This document shows, piece by piece, positions 41,640 to 51,194 of a DNA stretch of 61,423 nucleotides. A program made the translations under genes and the position numbers. The notes below the pieces were generated by a model, which was not told where the DNA came from, made no database searches, and saw nothing but the letters and a program-made list of their open reading frames with translations. The DNA lies in contig CABXRX010000003.1 in assembly GCA_902514745.1 (NCBI GenBank), forward strand, positions 1 to 61,423, written 5' to 3'. Positions within the stretch are counted from its first letter, which is position 1; every line of letters begins with the position of its first letter. Origin of the DNA: an uncultured Pelagibacteraceae bacterium (GTDB lineage Bacteria; Pseudomonadota; Alphaproteobacteria; Pelagibacterales; Pelagibacteraceae).

Positions 41640-42838
41640 TAATTTAATTGATTAATTATTCTATCAACTATTTCATCAGATATTTGAGATTTCTTTTTAT
41701 ATGAGAGTTTTTCTTTATTTTTATTACTATAGTGAATCGTTACTTCATTAAAATCAGAATTAAAGCCTATCTTTTTATTAGATACATCGTTTGCAATAAT
41801 CCAATCACAATTTTTATTATTTAATTTTTTTTCTGCATTATTTTCAATATTATCTGTTTCTGCCGCAAATCCAATAACAAGATCTGGTCTCATTGAATTA
41901 TGGCTTGAAACATAACTCAATATATCTACATTTTTTTTTAAATTTAAATTTAATGAATCTTGCTTTTTAATTTTATCTTCGTATTTTTTATTAATCTTAA
42001 AATCAGCTACCGCTGCAGAAAAAACTGCTACATCGGCCGGTAAGTTTTTTTTAGTTTCTAATAACATTTCATCTGCTGTTTCAACTTCAATAAGTTTAAT
42101 ACTATTATCAATTTTTAAATTAGTGGGACCTGAAATAAGAGTTGTATTAAACCCTTTCTTAAATAAAGATTTGGCAATTTCATATCCTTGTTTACCACTA
42201 GATTTATTTGTAATAAATCTTACAGGATCAATATATTCGATTGTTGGACCAGCCGTAACTAGTGCTTTTAATTTTTTATTTTTTTTAAGATTCAAGAAAT
42301 AATTATTTATTTCATAAAAAATTTTATCAGGCTCAGTCATTTTTCCCTCGCCATATTCTCCACAAGCCATTTCGCCAATTTCGGGACCAATAAGTTTATA
42401 ACCATAATTTATTAGTTTTTTTAAGTTTTGTTTTGTAGATTGATGTTCCCACATTCTAACATTCATTGCTGGGGCTAAATAAATTTCTTTATTTGATGCA
42501 AGCACTACAGTAGAGGCTAAATCATCACTAGTTCCTTGAGCTAGTTTTGAAATTGTATTTGCTGTGGCTGGGGCGATTAAAATCACATCTGCCCATCTTG
42601 ATAAAGCAATATGATCCATTTCTGATTCATTTTCGACACTAAATAAATCACTATAAACTTTACCTTGTGAAAGTGATGCAACTGAAAGAGGAGTTATAAA
42701 TTCTTTAGCACTATTGGTTAAAATTGTCTTAATTTCTGCTCCATTTCTTTTGAAAAGCCTAATTGTTTCAAGACTTTTATAAGCAGATATCCCACCACAA
42801 ATTATATAGAGAATTTTTTTGTCTATCAGATTTTTCAT
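41639..42838 (-). CDS. coaBC: bifunctional phosphopantothenoylcysteine decarboxylase/synthase
   Basis: ISAYKSLETIRLFK, APAMNVRMWEH, VTAGPTIEYIDPVRFITNKSSGKQG. Confidence 0.96.
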   Translation of the reverse strand: MKNLIDKKILYIICGGISAYKSLETIRLFKRNGAEIKTILTNSAKEFITPLSVASLSQGKVYSDLFSVENESEMDHIALSRWADVILIAPATANTISKLAQGTSDDLASTVVLASNKEIYLAPAMNVRMWEHQSTKQNLKKLINYGYKLIGPEIGEMACGEYGEGKMTEPDKIFYEINNYFLNLKKNKKLKALVTAGPTIEYIDPVRFITNKSSGKQGYEIAKSLFKKGFNTTLISGPTNLKIDNSIKLIEVETADEMLLETKKNLPADVAVFSAAVADFKINKKYEDKIKKQDSLNLNLKKNVDILSYVSSHNSMRPDLVIGFAAETDNIENNAEKKLNNKNCDWIIANDVSNKKIGFNSDFNEVTIHYSNKNKEKLSYKKKSQISDEIVDRIINQLN

Positions 42839-42846
42839 TTGCCGAA

Positions 42847-44427
42847 TTAAAATACCAATAACCCTATAATTACAAGAACTAATAAACCAATAATAGATTG
42901 GTTTCTAAAAGCAGTCATTTCAGATTTTTTATTATTTAAGGCAGTGTAAGAATTTGAGTTTTGTGGAATTTGACCGCTCGCTAAAAATGTTAGAGCTTGA
43001 TTAGCTTTATCCATAATCTCAGGAAATTCAGGTAATCTTTTTACAACCTCAGATGTGTTGTTTAAAGTATCTGTAATTGTGTTCATTGGATTTTTTGTTT
43101 CTCTTAACCAATTTTCAAGCACAGGCTTGGAAGTTGTCCATATATTAGTTTCTGGATTTAATTTTCTTGCAACACCCTCAACCACGACCATAGTTTTTTG
43201 CAACATTAATAATTGAGGTTGAGTTTGCATATTAAATTTTTCAGTTACATTAAATAATTGTTTTAGTAACTTACCTCCAGATATATCTTTGACTGCTTGT
43301 CCAAATATAGGCTCTCCTATTGATCTTAAAGCTTGAGCTAAATCATCAATTGGAACATTATTTGGAACCAATCCAGCCACCAAGTGTACTTCTGCAACTT
43401 TTCTATAATCCCTTTGTATAAAACCATATAAAATTTCAGCCAGAAATCTCTTGCTAACCTTATCTAATCTACCCATTATGCCAAAATCGATAGGAGCTAT
43501 TTGACCACTATTATCAATAAAAATATTTCCTTGGTGCATATCAGCATGAAAAAAACCATCTCTTACAGCATGTCTTAAGAAATGTTGAATAATGTCTTCC
43601 GCAATTTTGTTTGTATCTAAATTTCTATTCTTTAATTCTTCCGTCTCTCTTATGGATATGCCATCAATCCAATCAAGTGTCATTACATTTTCACTAGTAA
43701 AATTCCAATAAATTTGAGGAACTTTAAATCCAGCATCATTTTTAGTATTTTCCGCATATTCATTGGCTGCAGCTGCTTCAAATCTTAAATCCATTTCAAG
43801 GTTAGTTATTTCTTTTAACAAAAATACTACTTCAACAAGTTTTAATCTTTTTGTTTTTTTTACAAATGACTCGATAATGAATGCAAACAACATCATAGCA
43901 TCAATTTCTTCATTAAATATTTTTTTAATATCTGGTCTTAAAATTTTTATAGCAACATCTTTAATTGTTCCATTATCATTAATTTTAGCTTTATGTACTT
44001 GGGCAATTGATGCTGCAGCAACAGGTTCGCTTAAATCAATTATCGAATTATAGGTTTCTTCACCAAGATCTTTTTTAATTATTTCTTGTGCTTGGTTTAT
44101 AGAAAAAGGTGGAAGACGATCTTGTAAATTTTCAAGTTTAGCTGACAATTCTTCACCAATAATATCTGGTCTAGTTGCTAAAAATTGTCCAAGTTTTATA
44201 AATGTAGTACCCATAGACTCTAAGGAATTAGATAACCTTTCCCCTTCATTTGTATTAAACTTTTTTTGATTATTTTTAGAAAATGAAATTGAAAGTAATT
44301 GAAATAATATTGTTATTGCTACTGGCGGTTTTTTGAATTTTGAGGCAATACTCAAAATATCTGATTTAGCTACTTTTCTTCCTAATTTAAATAATGTTAT
44401 AAATTTTTTGATCATTAAAACTTCCAT
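42847..44427 (-). CDS. ubiB: UbiB family protein kinase-like protein
   Basis: GTTFIKLGQFLATRPDIIG, AAASIAQVHKA, HADMHQGNIFID. Confidence 0.96.
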   Translation of the reverse strand: MEVLMIKKFITLFKLGRKVAKSDILSIASKFKKPPVAITILFQLLSISFSKNNQKKFNTNEGERLSNSLESMGTTFIKLGQFLATRPDIIGEELSAKLENLQDRLPPFSINQAQEIIKKDLGEETYNSIIDLSEPVAAASIAQVHKAKINDNGTIKDVAIKILRPDIKKIFNEEIDAMMLFAFIIESFVKKTKRLKLVEVVFLLKEITNLEMDLRFEAAAANEYAENTKNDAGFKVPQIYWNFTSENVMTLDWIDGISIRETEELKNRNLDTNKIAEDIIQHFLRHAVRDGFFHADMHQGNIFIDNSGQIAPIDFGIMGRLDKVSKRFLAEILYGFIQRDYRKVAEVHLVAGLVPNNVPIDDLAQALRSIGEPIFGQAVKDISGGKLLKQLFNVTEKFNMQTQPQLLMLQKTMVVVEGVARKLNPETNIWTTSKPVLENWLRETKNPMNTITDTLNNTSEVVKRLPEFPEIMDKANQALTFLASGQIPQNSNSYTALNNKKSEMTAFRNQSIIGLLVLVIIGLLVF

Positions 44428-45119
44428 CCACTATGGATTGAAACAATCCCTCCAGAAAAGTTTCTGTAAGAACAGTTTTGAAACTTATTATTTTTCATTA
44501 ATTGAATTAATTCTTCCTGGTTAATAAACTTGTCTATGCTTTTAATTAGATATTTATATGGCTCTTTTTCACCAACGACAAATTGGCCAATGATTGGAAT
44601 TAATTTTGAATAATTTTTATAAATAAAATTAAGATTTGAGTTTTGTATTTTCGAAAATTCTAAGCAAAAATATCTTCCGCCTGGCTTTAGAACTCTATAG
44701 GCTTCAGAAAGAGCTTTATTTAAATTTTTTGTGTTTCTTAGTCCAAAACTAATAGTATAAAAATCAAATTTATTGTCTTCAAAGGGTAGTTTTTCTGCAG
44801 AAGAAATGACCCAGTTAATATTTTTGTAGCTAAAAAGCTTTTCTTTACCTTTGCCTACCATTCCTTTGTTAGGATCGACACAAGTAATTTTATTATCTTT
44901 ATTAGTGCTATCTAAATAGAGCTTACCTATGTCACCAGTCCCACAGGCTACATCGATTAAATTTTTACCCAAAGATGGGTTCATCATATTTATTAGACTT
45001 TTTTTCCAAAACCTATGTACACCAAATGACATAAAATCATTCATGAGGTCATATTTACTGTAGACTTGATCGAATACACCTTCTACAAGCCCTTTTTTAT
45101 TTTGAAGATATTGTTGCAT
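44415..45119 (-). CDS. ubiE: ubiquinone biosynthesis C-methyltransferase
   Basis: VFDQVYSKYDLMNDFMSFGVHRFWK, DVACGTGDIG, SFGLRN. Confidence 0.96.
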   Translation of the reverse strand: MQQYLQNKKGLVEGVFDQVYSKYDLMNDFMSFGVHRFWKKSLINMMNPSLGKNLIDVACGTGDIGKLYLDSTNKDNKITCVDPNKGMVGKGKEKLFSYKNINWVISSAEKLPFEDNKFDFYTISFGLRNTKNLNKALSEAYRVLKPGGRYFCLEFSKIQNSNLNFIYKNYSKLIPIIGQFVVGEKEPYKYLIKSIDKFINQEELIQLMKNNKFQNCSYRNFSGGIVSIHSGWKF

Positions 45120-45150
45120 AAAAAAAAATATATATTCAATATAGTGTGAA

Positions 45151-46014
45151 ATGCCAGAATTACCAGAAGTAGAAATTGTAAGACAATCTCTTAATAAAAA
45201 GATTAAACAAAAAAAGGTAAAAAAAGTAATAATAAGAAATAGAAATTTAAGACTAAAAATTCCTTTAAAGTTTAATACCTATTTTTTAAATAAAAAAATA
45301 ATTAAAGTAGGTAGATTTTCCAAATATCTAATAATTTATTTACCAGAAGATAATTATTGTTTAATTCATCTTGGTATGTCAGGAACGATACATATCATTA
45401 ATAATAAATCAGTTAATAAATATACAAATACTAGTTTTTATAATTCACCATTTTTACCAAAAAAGCACAATCATGTTGAATTGGTTTTTGAAAATTTTAA
45501 AATTATCTATAATGATCCAAGAAGATTTGGTTTCTTTCAACTTATTAAAAATAATTCTGAACTTATTAAAAGATTTAGCCATTTAGGTCCTGAGCCTTTC
45601 GATAAGAATTTTAATTTAAATTATGTTTATAATTTTTTTAAAGATAAAAATAAGGATATAAAAAATTTTTTACTTGATCAAAAATTTGTCTCAGGAATTG
45701 GAAATATTTATGCAAGTGAGATTTTGTATTTGAGCAAAGTTAACCCTTTTAAAAAAGTAAAATTATTAAGTAAAAAAGAATGTCAAAAAATTATATTTAA
45801 TAGTAAAAAAATTCTTCTTAAAGCCATTAGCAAGGGTGGATCAAGTATAAGAGATTTTAAAGATACATCAGGTTTAAAAGGTGGATTTCAAAAAGAATTT
45901 AAAGTTTATCAACAAGAAGGAGTGCAGTGTAAAAATACAGGGTGTTCTGATTTTATAAAAAAAAAAATAATCACCAATAGGTCAACTTTTTTTTGTGATT
46001 CTTGTCAAAAATGA
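45151..46014 (+). CDS. mutM: formamidopyrimidine-DNA glycosylase
   Basis: PELPEVEIVRQSL, zinc finger CKNTGCSDF...TFFCDSCQK. Confidence 0.97.
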   Translation: MPELPEVEIVRQSLNKKIKQKKVKKVIIRNRNLRLKIPLKFNTYFLNKKIIKVGRFSKYLIIYLPEDNYCLIHLGMSGTIHIINNKSVNKYTNTSFYNSPFLPKKHNHVELVFENFKIIYNDPRRFGFFQLIKNNSELIKRFSHLGPEPFDKNFNLNYVYNFFKDKNKDIKNFLLDQKFVSGIGNIYASEILYLSKVNPFKKVKLLSKKECQKIIFNSKKILLKAISKGGSSIRDFKDTSGLKGGFQKEFKVYQQEGVQCKNTGCSDFIKKKIITNRSTFFCDSCQK

Positions 46015-46064
46015 TTAATTATTTTATTGACCACCATAAATTCTCAAGTTATACCCCTGCGGAT

Positions 46065-46325
46065 ATGGCAAACACAAAATCAGCAATTAAGAGGATTAGA
46101 AGAATTTCTAAACAAACGGCAGTTAATAAGGCTAGAAAAAGTAGATTCAGAAACGCTTTAAAAAAAATGAACCTTTTAATAGATAATAATAAGAAAGACG
46201 AAGCACTTAAATTCTTGCCAAAATTGAATTCAGAACTGATGAAGATTGCAAAAACCGGTATTATTAAAAAGCAAAATGCTTCAAGAAATGTTTCTAGGAT
46301 TACAAAAAAGATTTCTGCAATTTAA
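46065..46325 (+). CDS. rpsT: 30S ribosomal protein S20
   Basis: MANTKSAIKRIRRISKQTAVNKARKSRFRNAL; start revised to 46065. Confidence 0.97.
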   Translation: MANTKSAIKRIRRISKQTAVNKARKSRFRNALKKMNLLIDNNKKDEALKFLPKLNSELMKIAKTGIIKKQNASRNVSRITKKISAI

Positions 46326-46437
46326 ATCTATACACTTTCTACGATTGTCAACAAACAACCTCTAGTACTCACATCATATACTAAAACTATTTAAATAATT
46401 TACTATATCTAGATTTGGTAAATAAAAATTATTTTTT

Positions 46438-46474
46438 GATTCAATCTATAAACGATTCAATCTGTATTTGATTC
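46438..46474 (+). repeat. three GATTCAA direct repeats at exact 16-bp spacing
   Basis: GATTCAATCTATAAAC / GATTCAATCTGTATTT / GATTCAAA; each has a GANTC site. Confidence 0.85.
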
Positions 46475-46506
46475 AAAATAAAAAATAAAACAAAAAATTT
46501 TTTTTT

Positions 46507-46538
46507 AAAATAAAATCTACAATCATAGATTTTATTTT
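46507..46538. repeat. AT-rich inverted repeat upstream of dnaA
   Basis: AAAATAAAATCTA-CAATCA-TAGATTTTATTTT, 13-bp perfect arms. Confidence 0.85.
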
Positions 46539-46608
46539 TTTTAAAAAAAAAATATTAAGTTGTTGCAAATTTATTTATTTAGTTCTAACTGAGATTTTCT
46601 TACTAGTT

Positions 46609-48033
46609 ATGAATAAACCTACAAATATTAATAATTTAAAAAGTTTTAAGTCAGAAAGTTTTGATTGGAAATTAGTTCAATCAGAAATGAAAAATAAGTT
46701 AGGGCTAGATATATATGAAAGTTGGTTAAAAAAAATTACTTTTGTAGACGAGTTTAATAACTATTTATTATTATCTGTTCCGACGAGATTTATTAGAGAC
46801 TGGATTACATCAAGATACTTGGATCAAATTTTACAGATAATCCGTTTATATAAAAAAGATATTATTAGAATTGAATTTAAGATAAATGACAAAAATACAA
46901 ATCAAAATTTAGAAAATACAAGTGATAATGATAGTATTCCTGATAGACATGAAAATATTTCATTTATAAAAGACTCTTATTTACAATATAATCGAATTGA
47001 TCCAAATAAAAGATTTGATAATTTTATTACTGGCACGAGCAATAAGCTTGCTTATGAAGCCTCATTAAAAGTTTCAGAAAATATATCTCATTATAACCCA
47101 CTTTATATTTATGGAGGTGTTGGGATGGGCAAGACCCATTTATTAAATTCAATTGGATTTGAACTTAAAAAAAATAACAAAGTAATGTTTATTGCAGCTG
47201 AGAGATTTATGTATCAATTTGTAAAATCAATCAAAGCTAATGATATGGTTAAGTTTAAGGAGTATTTTAGAAATACAGATATTTTATTAATTGATGATAT
47301 TCAATTTATAAGTGGCAAAGAGGCTATGCAGGAAGAATTCTTTCATACATTTAATGCGTTATTAGATAAAGGTTCGCAAATAATAGTATCAGCTGATAGA
47401 GCACCAAATAAACTATCCAGAATTCAAGATAGAATTAAATCAAGATTTTCTGGAGGCTTAGTTGTTGATATTCAAACACCAGATCTTGAACTTAGAAAAA
47501 AAATTGTTGAAAAGAAAACTGAAGAACTCAATAGTTTATATAAAGATCAACTGCATGTATCACAAGATATACTAGATTTTATAAGCACTGAAATCTCAAC
47601 AAGTGTTAGAGAGCTAGTTGGAGCAATAAATAGAATAGTTTCTTTTTCTAGAATTTACAATAAAGTTCCAAATTTAGCAGAAACCAAGGTTGTTTTAAAA
47701 GATTTGTTAAATTTAGCTGAAAATAAAGTAACAATAGATTTGATACAAACAACTGTTTGTAAATTTTTTAAGATTAGTAAAATTGAGATGCTTTCTTCGA
47801 GAAGATCAAGATATTTAGTTAGACCCAGACAGACTGCTATTTATTTAACTAAAATTTTAACATCAAAGTCTTTGCCTGAAATTGGAAGAGAATTTTCTAA
47901 TAGAGATCATACAACTATTATTCACTCTGTTAAAACTATTGAAAAAATTAAAGAAAAAGACCCAGAGATGTTAGAGAATATTAATAAACTAAAAAACCAT
48001 ATTTTATATAACAATAAACATAATGAAATTTAA
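46609..48033 (+). CDS. dnaA: chromosomal replication initiator DnaA
   Basis: YIYGGVGMGKTHLLNSIG, LLIDDIQF, C-terminal GREFSNRDHTTIIHSVKTIE. Confidence 0.99.
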   Translation: MNKPTNINNLKSFKSESFDWKLVQSEMKNKLGLDIYESWLKKITFVDEFNNYLLLSVPTRFIRDWITSRYLDQILQIIRLYKKDIIRIEFKINDKNTNQNLENTSDNDSIPDRHENISFIKDSYLQYNRIDPNKRFDNFITGTSNKLAYEASLKVSENISHYNPLYIYGGVGMGKTHLLNSIGFELKKNNKVMFIAAERFMYQFVKSIKANDMVKFKEYFRNTDILLIDDIQFISGKEAMQEEFFHTFNALLDKGSQIIVSADRAPNKLSRIQDRIKSRFSGGLVVDIQTPDLELRKKIVEKKTEELNSLYKDQLHVSQDILDFISTEISTSVRELVGAINRIVSFSRIYNKVPNLAETKVVLKDLLNLAENKVTIDLIQTTVCKFFKISKIEMLSSRRSRYLVRPRQTAIYLTKILTSKSLPEIGREFSNRDHTTIIHSVKTIEKIKEKDPEMLENINKLKNHILYNNKHNEI

Positions 48034-49135
48034 TGTAAACCAACAAGATCTTCAGCAAGCACTTAATTATTGTCAGGGTGTAATTGAAAAGAGAAGTACA
48101 CTTCCAATATTATCTAACATTTTATTAGATGCTAACAATTCTAAATTAACAATAACTGCTACGGATTTAGATTTAATATTTATTCACCAGCTTAATAACG
48201 TTGAGATTATAGAAGAAGGCAAAACAACAACTACTTCATCAATAATGTATGATATAATCAGAAAATTCTCCTCTGGTAAAAAAATTAACTTATCTTTGAC
48301 TGATATAAGTAAATTACAAGTTGAGTCTGAAAAATCGATTTTTAATTTAAATTGTATTAGTGCAACAGAATTTCCACTTACAGATGAAAATTTTAATCAA
48401 AATGAATTTATAATTAAATCTAAGCAACTTTTAAAACTCTTAAATAAATGTAAATTTTCGGTTTCTAATGATGAAACAAGACATTATTTAAGTGGGATTT
48501 ACTTTCATCAAACAGAAGTAGAAGATAAAAATTATTTAACTGCTGCTGCAACAGATAGCCATCGGATGTCTATTTCAAAAATAAGATTAGATCAAAAAAT
48601 CGATTTTGAACCCATCATTTTACCAAAAAAAACTATTTTTCAACTATGTTCGTTATTGGACAGTTATGATGGGGACGTTAAAGTTTCTAACATTAAATCT
48701 AAAATAAAATTTGAATTGAACAATAGTGTTTTGATATCAAAGCTTATTGATGGAAAATTTCCTAATTATATTCAAGTAATACCAAAAAATAATCAAAAAA
48801 AACTAGAAATAGATTTAAAATTATTTTTAAATTCTGTTGATAGAGTTGCCTCAGTTTCTTTAGATAAAAAAGACGGAGTTAAATTTAATTTATCAAAAGA
48901 TAAATTAGACCTTTCAGTTAATAATACTAATAGTGGTGATGGCAAAGAGACTTTAAATGTAAAATTTGATAGTGACCTAGAAATAAGTTTTAATTCAAGA
49001 TACTTAATAGATGTTGCTTCACAGTTAGATGGAGAAAGAGTTGAAATATTTTTTAATGACACTGGATCACCAGCTTTAATTAAAGACCCAGTAGATTTTG
49101 ATAGTATTTTTGTAGTGATGCCTATGAAGGGCTAA
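48023..49135 (+). CDS. dnaN: DNA polymerase III beta clamp
   Basis: RSTLPILSNILLDA...; C-terminal VVMPMKG; follows dnaA. Confidence 0.98.
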   Translation: MKFNVNQQDLQQALNYCQGVIEKRSTLPILSNILLDANNSKLTITATDLDLIFIHQLNNVEIIEEGKTTTTSSIMYDIIRKFSSGKKINLSLTDISKLQVESEKSIFNLNCISATEFPLTDENFNQNEFIIKSKQLLKLLNKCKFSVSNDETRHYLSGIYFHQTEVEDKNYLTAAATDSHRMSISKIRLDQKIDFEPIILPKKTIFQLCSLLDSYDGDVKVSNIKSKIKFELNNSVLISKLIDGKFPNYIQVIPKNNQKKLEIDLKLFLNSVDRVASVSLDKKDGVKFNLSKDKLDLSVNNTNSGDGKETLNVKFDSDLEISFNSRYLIDVASQLDGERVEIFFNDTGSPALIKDPVDFDSIFVVMPMKG

Positions 49136-49842
49136 TTCAACAAATCAAGCTCTTGGTAAATATTATTTTCTAAAATTTTAATAAATTCTTCTTTTGAATG
49201 ACCTGCTATTATAGGTTTTAAAATTGAAATAGTTATTATTTTATTGCTATTCTTTTGACCTTTTTTTGGCCACACATAACCAGAATTAATAGCAACTGGC
49301 TGACAAGAAATTTTTAATTCTTCATAAATTCTTGATGCACCTTTTTTAAAAGGAGGCCTCTCATTTGGTAAAACTCTTGTACCTTGAGGGAAGATTATTA
49401 ATGGCCTGTCAGAGTCTTTAATTATTTTAGTTATATATTGAAAAAATCCCAAGTTATCTTTGGTAACTTTATTTCTTTTAATTGATATTGATCCAATCTT
49501 TTTTAGATACCAACCAAAAATTGGAATTAAAAGTAATTCTTTTTTTAAAATAAAAACTGGTGAATTAAAAATAGTTTGTAGATAAAATGTTTCAAACATT
49601 GATTGATGAGATGCAGCAATAAAGAACTTCTCATTATCCAGAATATTTTCTCTACCTTTAATTATAATTTTAGTAGATAAAAATAATTTTAGACAAAAAC
49701 TTGTCCAATAACCCATTAATTTTCCGGCAAATAAAACAACTTTTTGAGGTAAAAAAAAAGCTGGCAAAAAAATTAATGAAATAAATATTATTCCAGTAAA
49801 AAAGAAAATTGAAAATATAAAGTTTCTAATCATTATTATCAA
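49132..49842 (-). CDS. plsC: 1-acyl-sn-glycerol-3-phosphate acyltransferase
   Basis: AASHQSMFETF, IFPQGTRVLPNERPPFKKGA. Confidence 0.93.
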   Translation of the reverse strand: MIIMIRNFIFSIFFFTGIIFISLIFLPAFFLPQKVVLFAGKLMGYWTSFCLKLFLSTKIIIKGRENILDNEKFFIAASHQSMFETFYLQTIFNSPVFILKKELLLIPIFGWYLKKIGSISIKRNKVTKDNLGFFQYITKIIKDSDRPLIIFPQGTRVLPNERPPFKKGASRIYEELKISCQPVAINSGYVWPKKGQKNSNKIITISILKPIIAGHSKEEFIKILENNIYQELDLLN

Positions 49843-49845
49843 AAG

Positions 49846-51060
49846 CTACATCAAGTCAGTGTGCTTTTGTCTTTTTTTAATAACTTTAATTTTTGATCCT
49901 TCAATCAATAGTTCTGCAGGTTTAGGTCTTAAATTATAATTTGAACTTAGTGACATTCCATACGCACCAACATCACACATAATAATAATATCATTTTCTT
50001 TTAATTTTTGAAATTTTTTTAGTGAAGTAAATTTGTCTGTACTCTCACAAATAGGACCTACAAATTCATATATTTTTTTTGAAATCTGATTTCTTTTTAT
50101 TGAGGGTAATATTTTGTGAATAGCTCCGTATAGAGCAGGTCTCATTAAGTCATTCATAGCTGCATCTAGAATAACAAAATCTTTTTTATCATTTTCCTTA
50201 ATATAAATAACTTTAGAAATCAGATAACCTACATTTCCAACTATAGACCTTCCTGGCTCAAAAATTATTTTTGATGAATTTTTTTTTAAAAATTTTTTAA
50301 TAGCAATATTGTATTTACTATAATTAAGTTTTTTACTATTATCTTCATAGGAAATTCCCATTCCTCCACCTAAATCAATAAATTTAAATTTGTGATTAGT
50401 TTTAACAATTATTTTATCAATGGTGTGAAGCATTTTTTCATATGGTTTATAGTCTAAAATTTGACTTCCTATATGAACACTTAAACATTCTAGATTAATA
50501 TTTTTTGATTTTTTGCAATAGTTAACAAGTTGTAAAAATGTTTTTTCATTTACACCAAACTTATTTTCTTTTTTACCAGTTGAAATTTGACTTAAAGTTT
50601 TCGCATCTGTGTTAGGATTTAATCTAATACCAATTTGGATTTTCCTTTTTTTTATTTTGGCTATTCTATCAATTTCTCTTATTTCACTTTTAGACTCTGC
50701 ATTTATTAATAATATTTTTTTATCGATAGCATAATTTATTTCGTTTGATGTTTTGCCTACACCTGAAAAAACAATTTTTTTTGGATTTATACCAGCTTTT
50801 AGAGCCATCATAAGTTCACCCATCGATACAACATCTGCTCCCAAACCAAATTTTTTAATCTCTCTGATTAGATTCAAATTTGTATTAGATTTAATTGCAA
50901 AACAAATTAGAGGTGAAAAAGTTTTAAAATTTTTTTTAAAATTATTAATATTTTTTTTTAATTGACTATAAGAGTAACAATAAGTTGGCGTATTGAATTT
51001 CTTTGCAATATCATGAATTTTTACATTCTCAATTGTTAGTTTTTTTTTTATATATTTCAT
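49846..51060 (-). CDS. lysA: diaminopimelate decarboxylase
   Basis: FAIKSNTNLNLIREIKKFGLGADVVSMGEL, GGGMGI, EPGRSIVGNVG. Confidence 0.97.
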   Translation of the reverse strand: MKYIKKKLTIENVKIHDIAKKFNTPTYCYSYSQLKKNINNFKKNFKTFSPLICFAIKSNTNLNLIREIKKFGLGADVVSMGELMMALKAGINPKKIVFSGVGKTSNEINYAIDKKILLINAESKSEIREIDRIAKIKKRKIQIGIRLNPNTDAKTLSQISTGKKENKFGVNEKTFLQLVNYCKKSKNINLECLSVHIGSQILDYKPYEKMLHTIDKIIVKTNHKFKFIDLGGGMGISYEDNSKKLNYSKYNIAIKKFLKKNSSKIIFEPGRSIVGNVGYLISKVIYIKENDKKDFVILDAAMNDLMRPALYGAIHKILPSIKRNQISKKIYEFVGPICESTDKFTSLKKFQKLKENDIIIMCDVGAYGMSLSSNYNLRPKPAELLIEGSKIKVIKKRQKHTDLM

Positions 51061-51194
51061 TAAGCCTTATTTGTAAGGTTTGTAAACATTTCGACTTTTT
51101 GTTCTGGTTCTTCATATAAAGGAGGTCCTTTTTTCCCACAAGATATTGTTAGTAGGCAACAAATCAAAAAGGTAAAGATAATTTTTTTAATCAT
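51060..51194 (-). CDS. LptM(YifL)-like small lipoprotein (44 aa)
   Basis: MIKKIIFTFLICCLLTISCGKKGPPLYEEPEQKVEMFTNLTNKA*; lipobox then CGxKGPxLYxP; between argH and lysA. Not in ORF track. Confidence 0.8.
   Translation of the reverse strand: MIKKIIFTFLICCLLTISCGKKGPPLYEEPEQKVEMFTNLTNKA

Noticed and set aside
46438-46474. CRISPR-like or plasmid iteron array
   Set aside because: Only three short repeats, 16-bp period, no spacers, and a chromosomal dnaA context.
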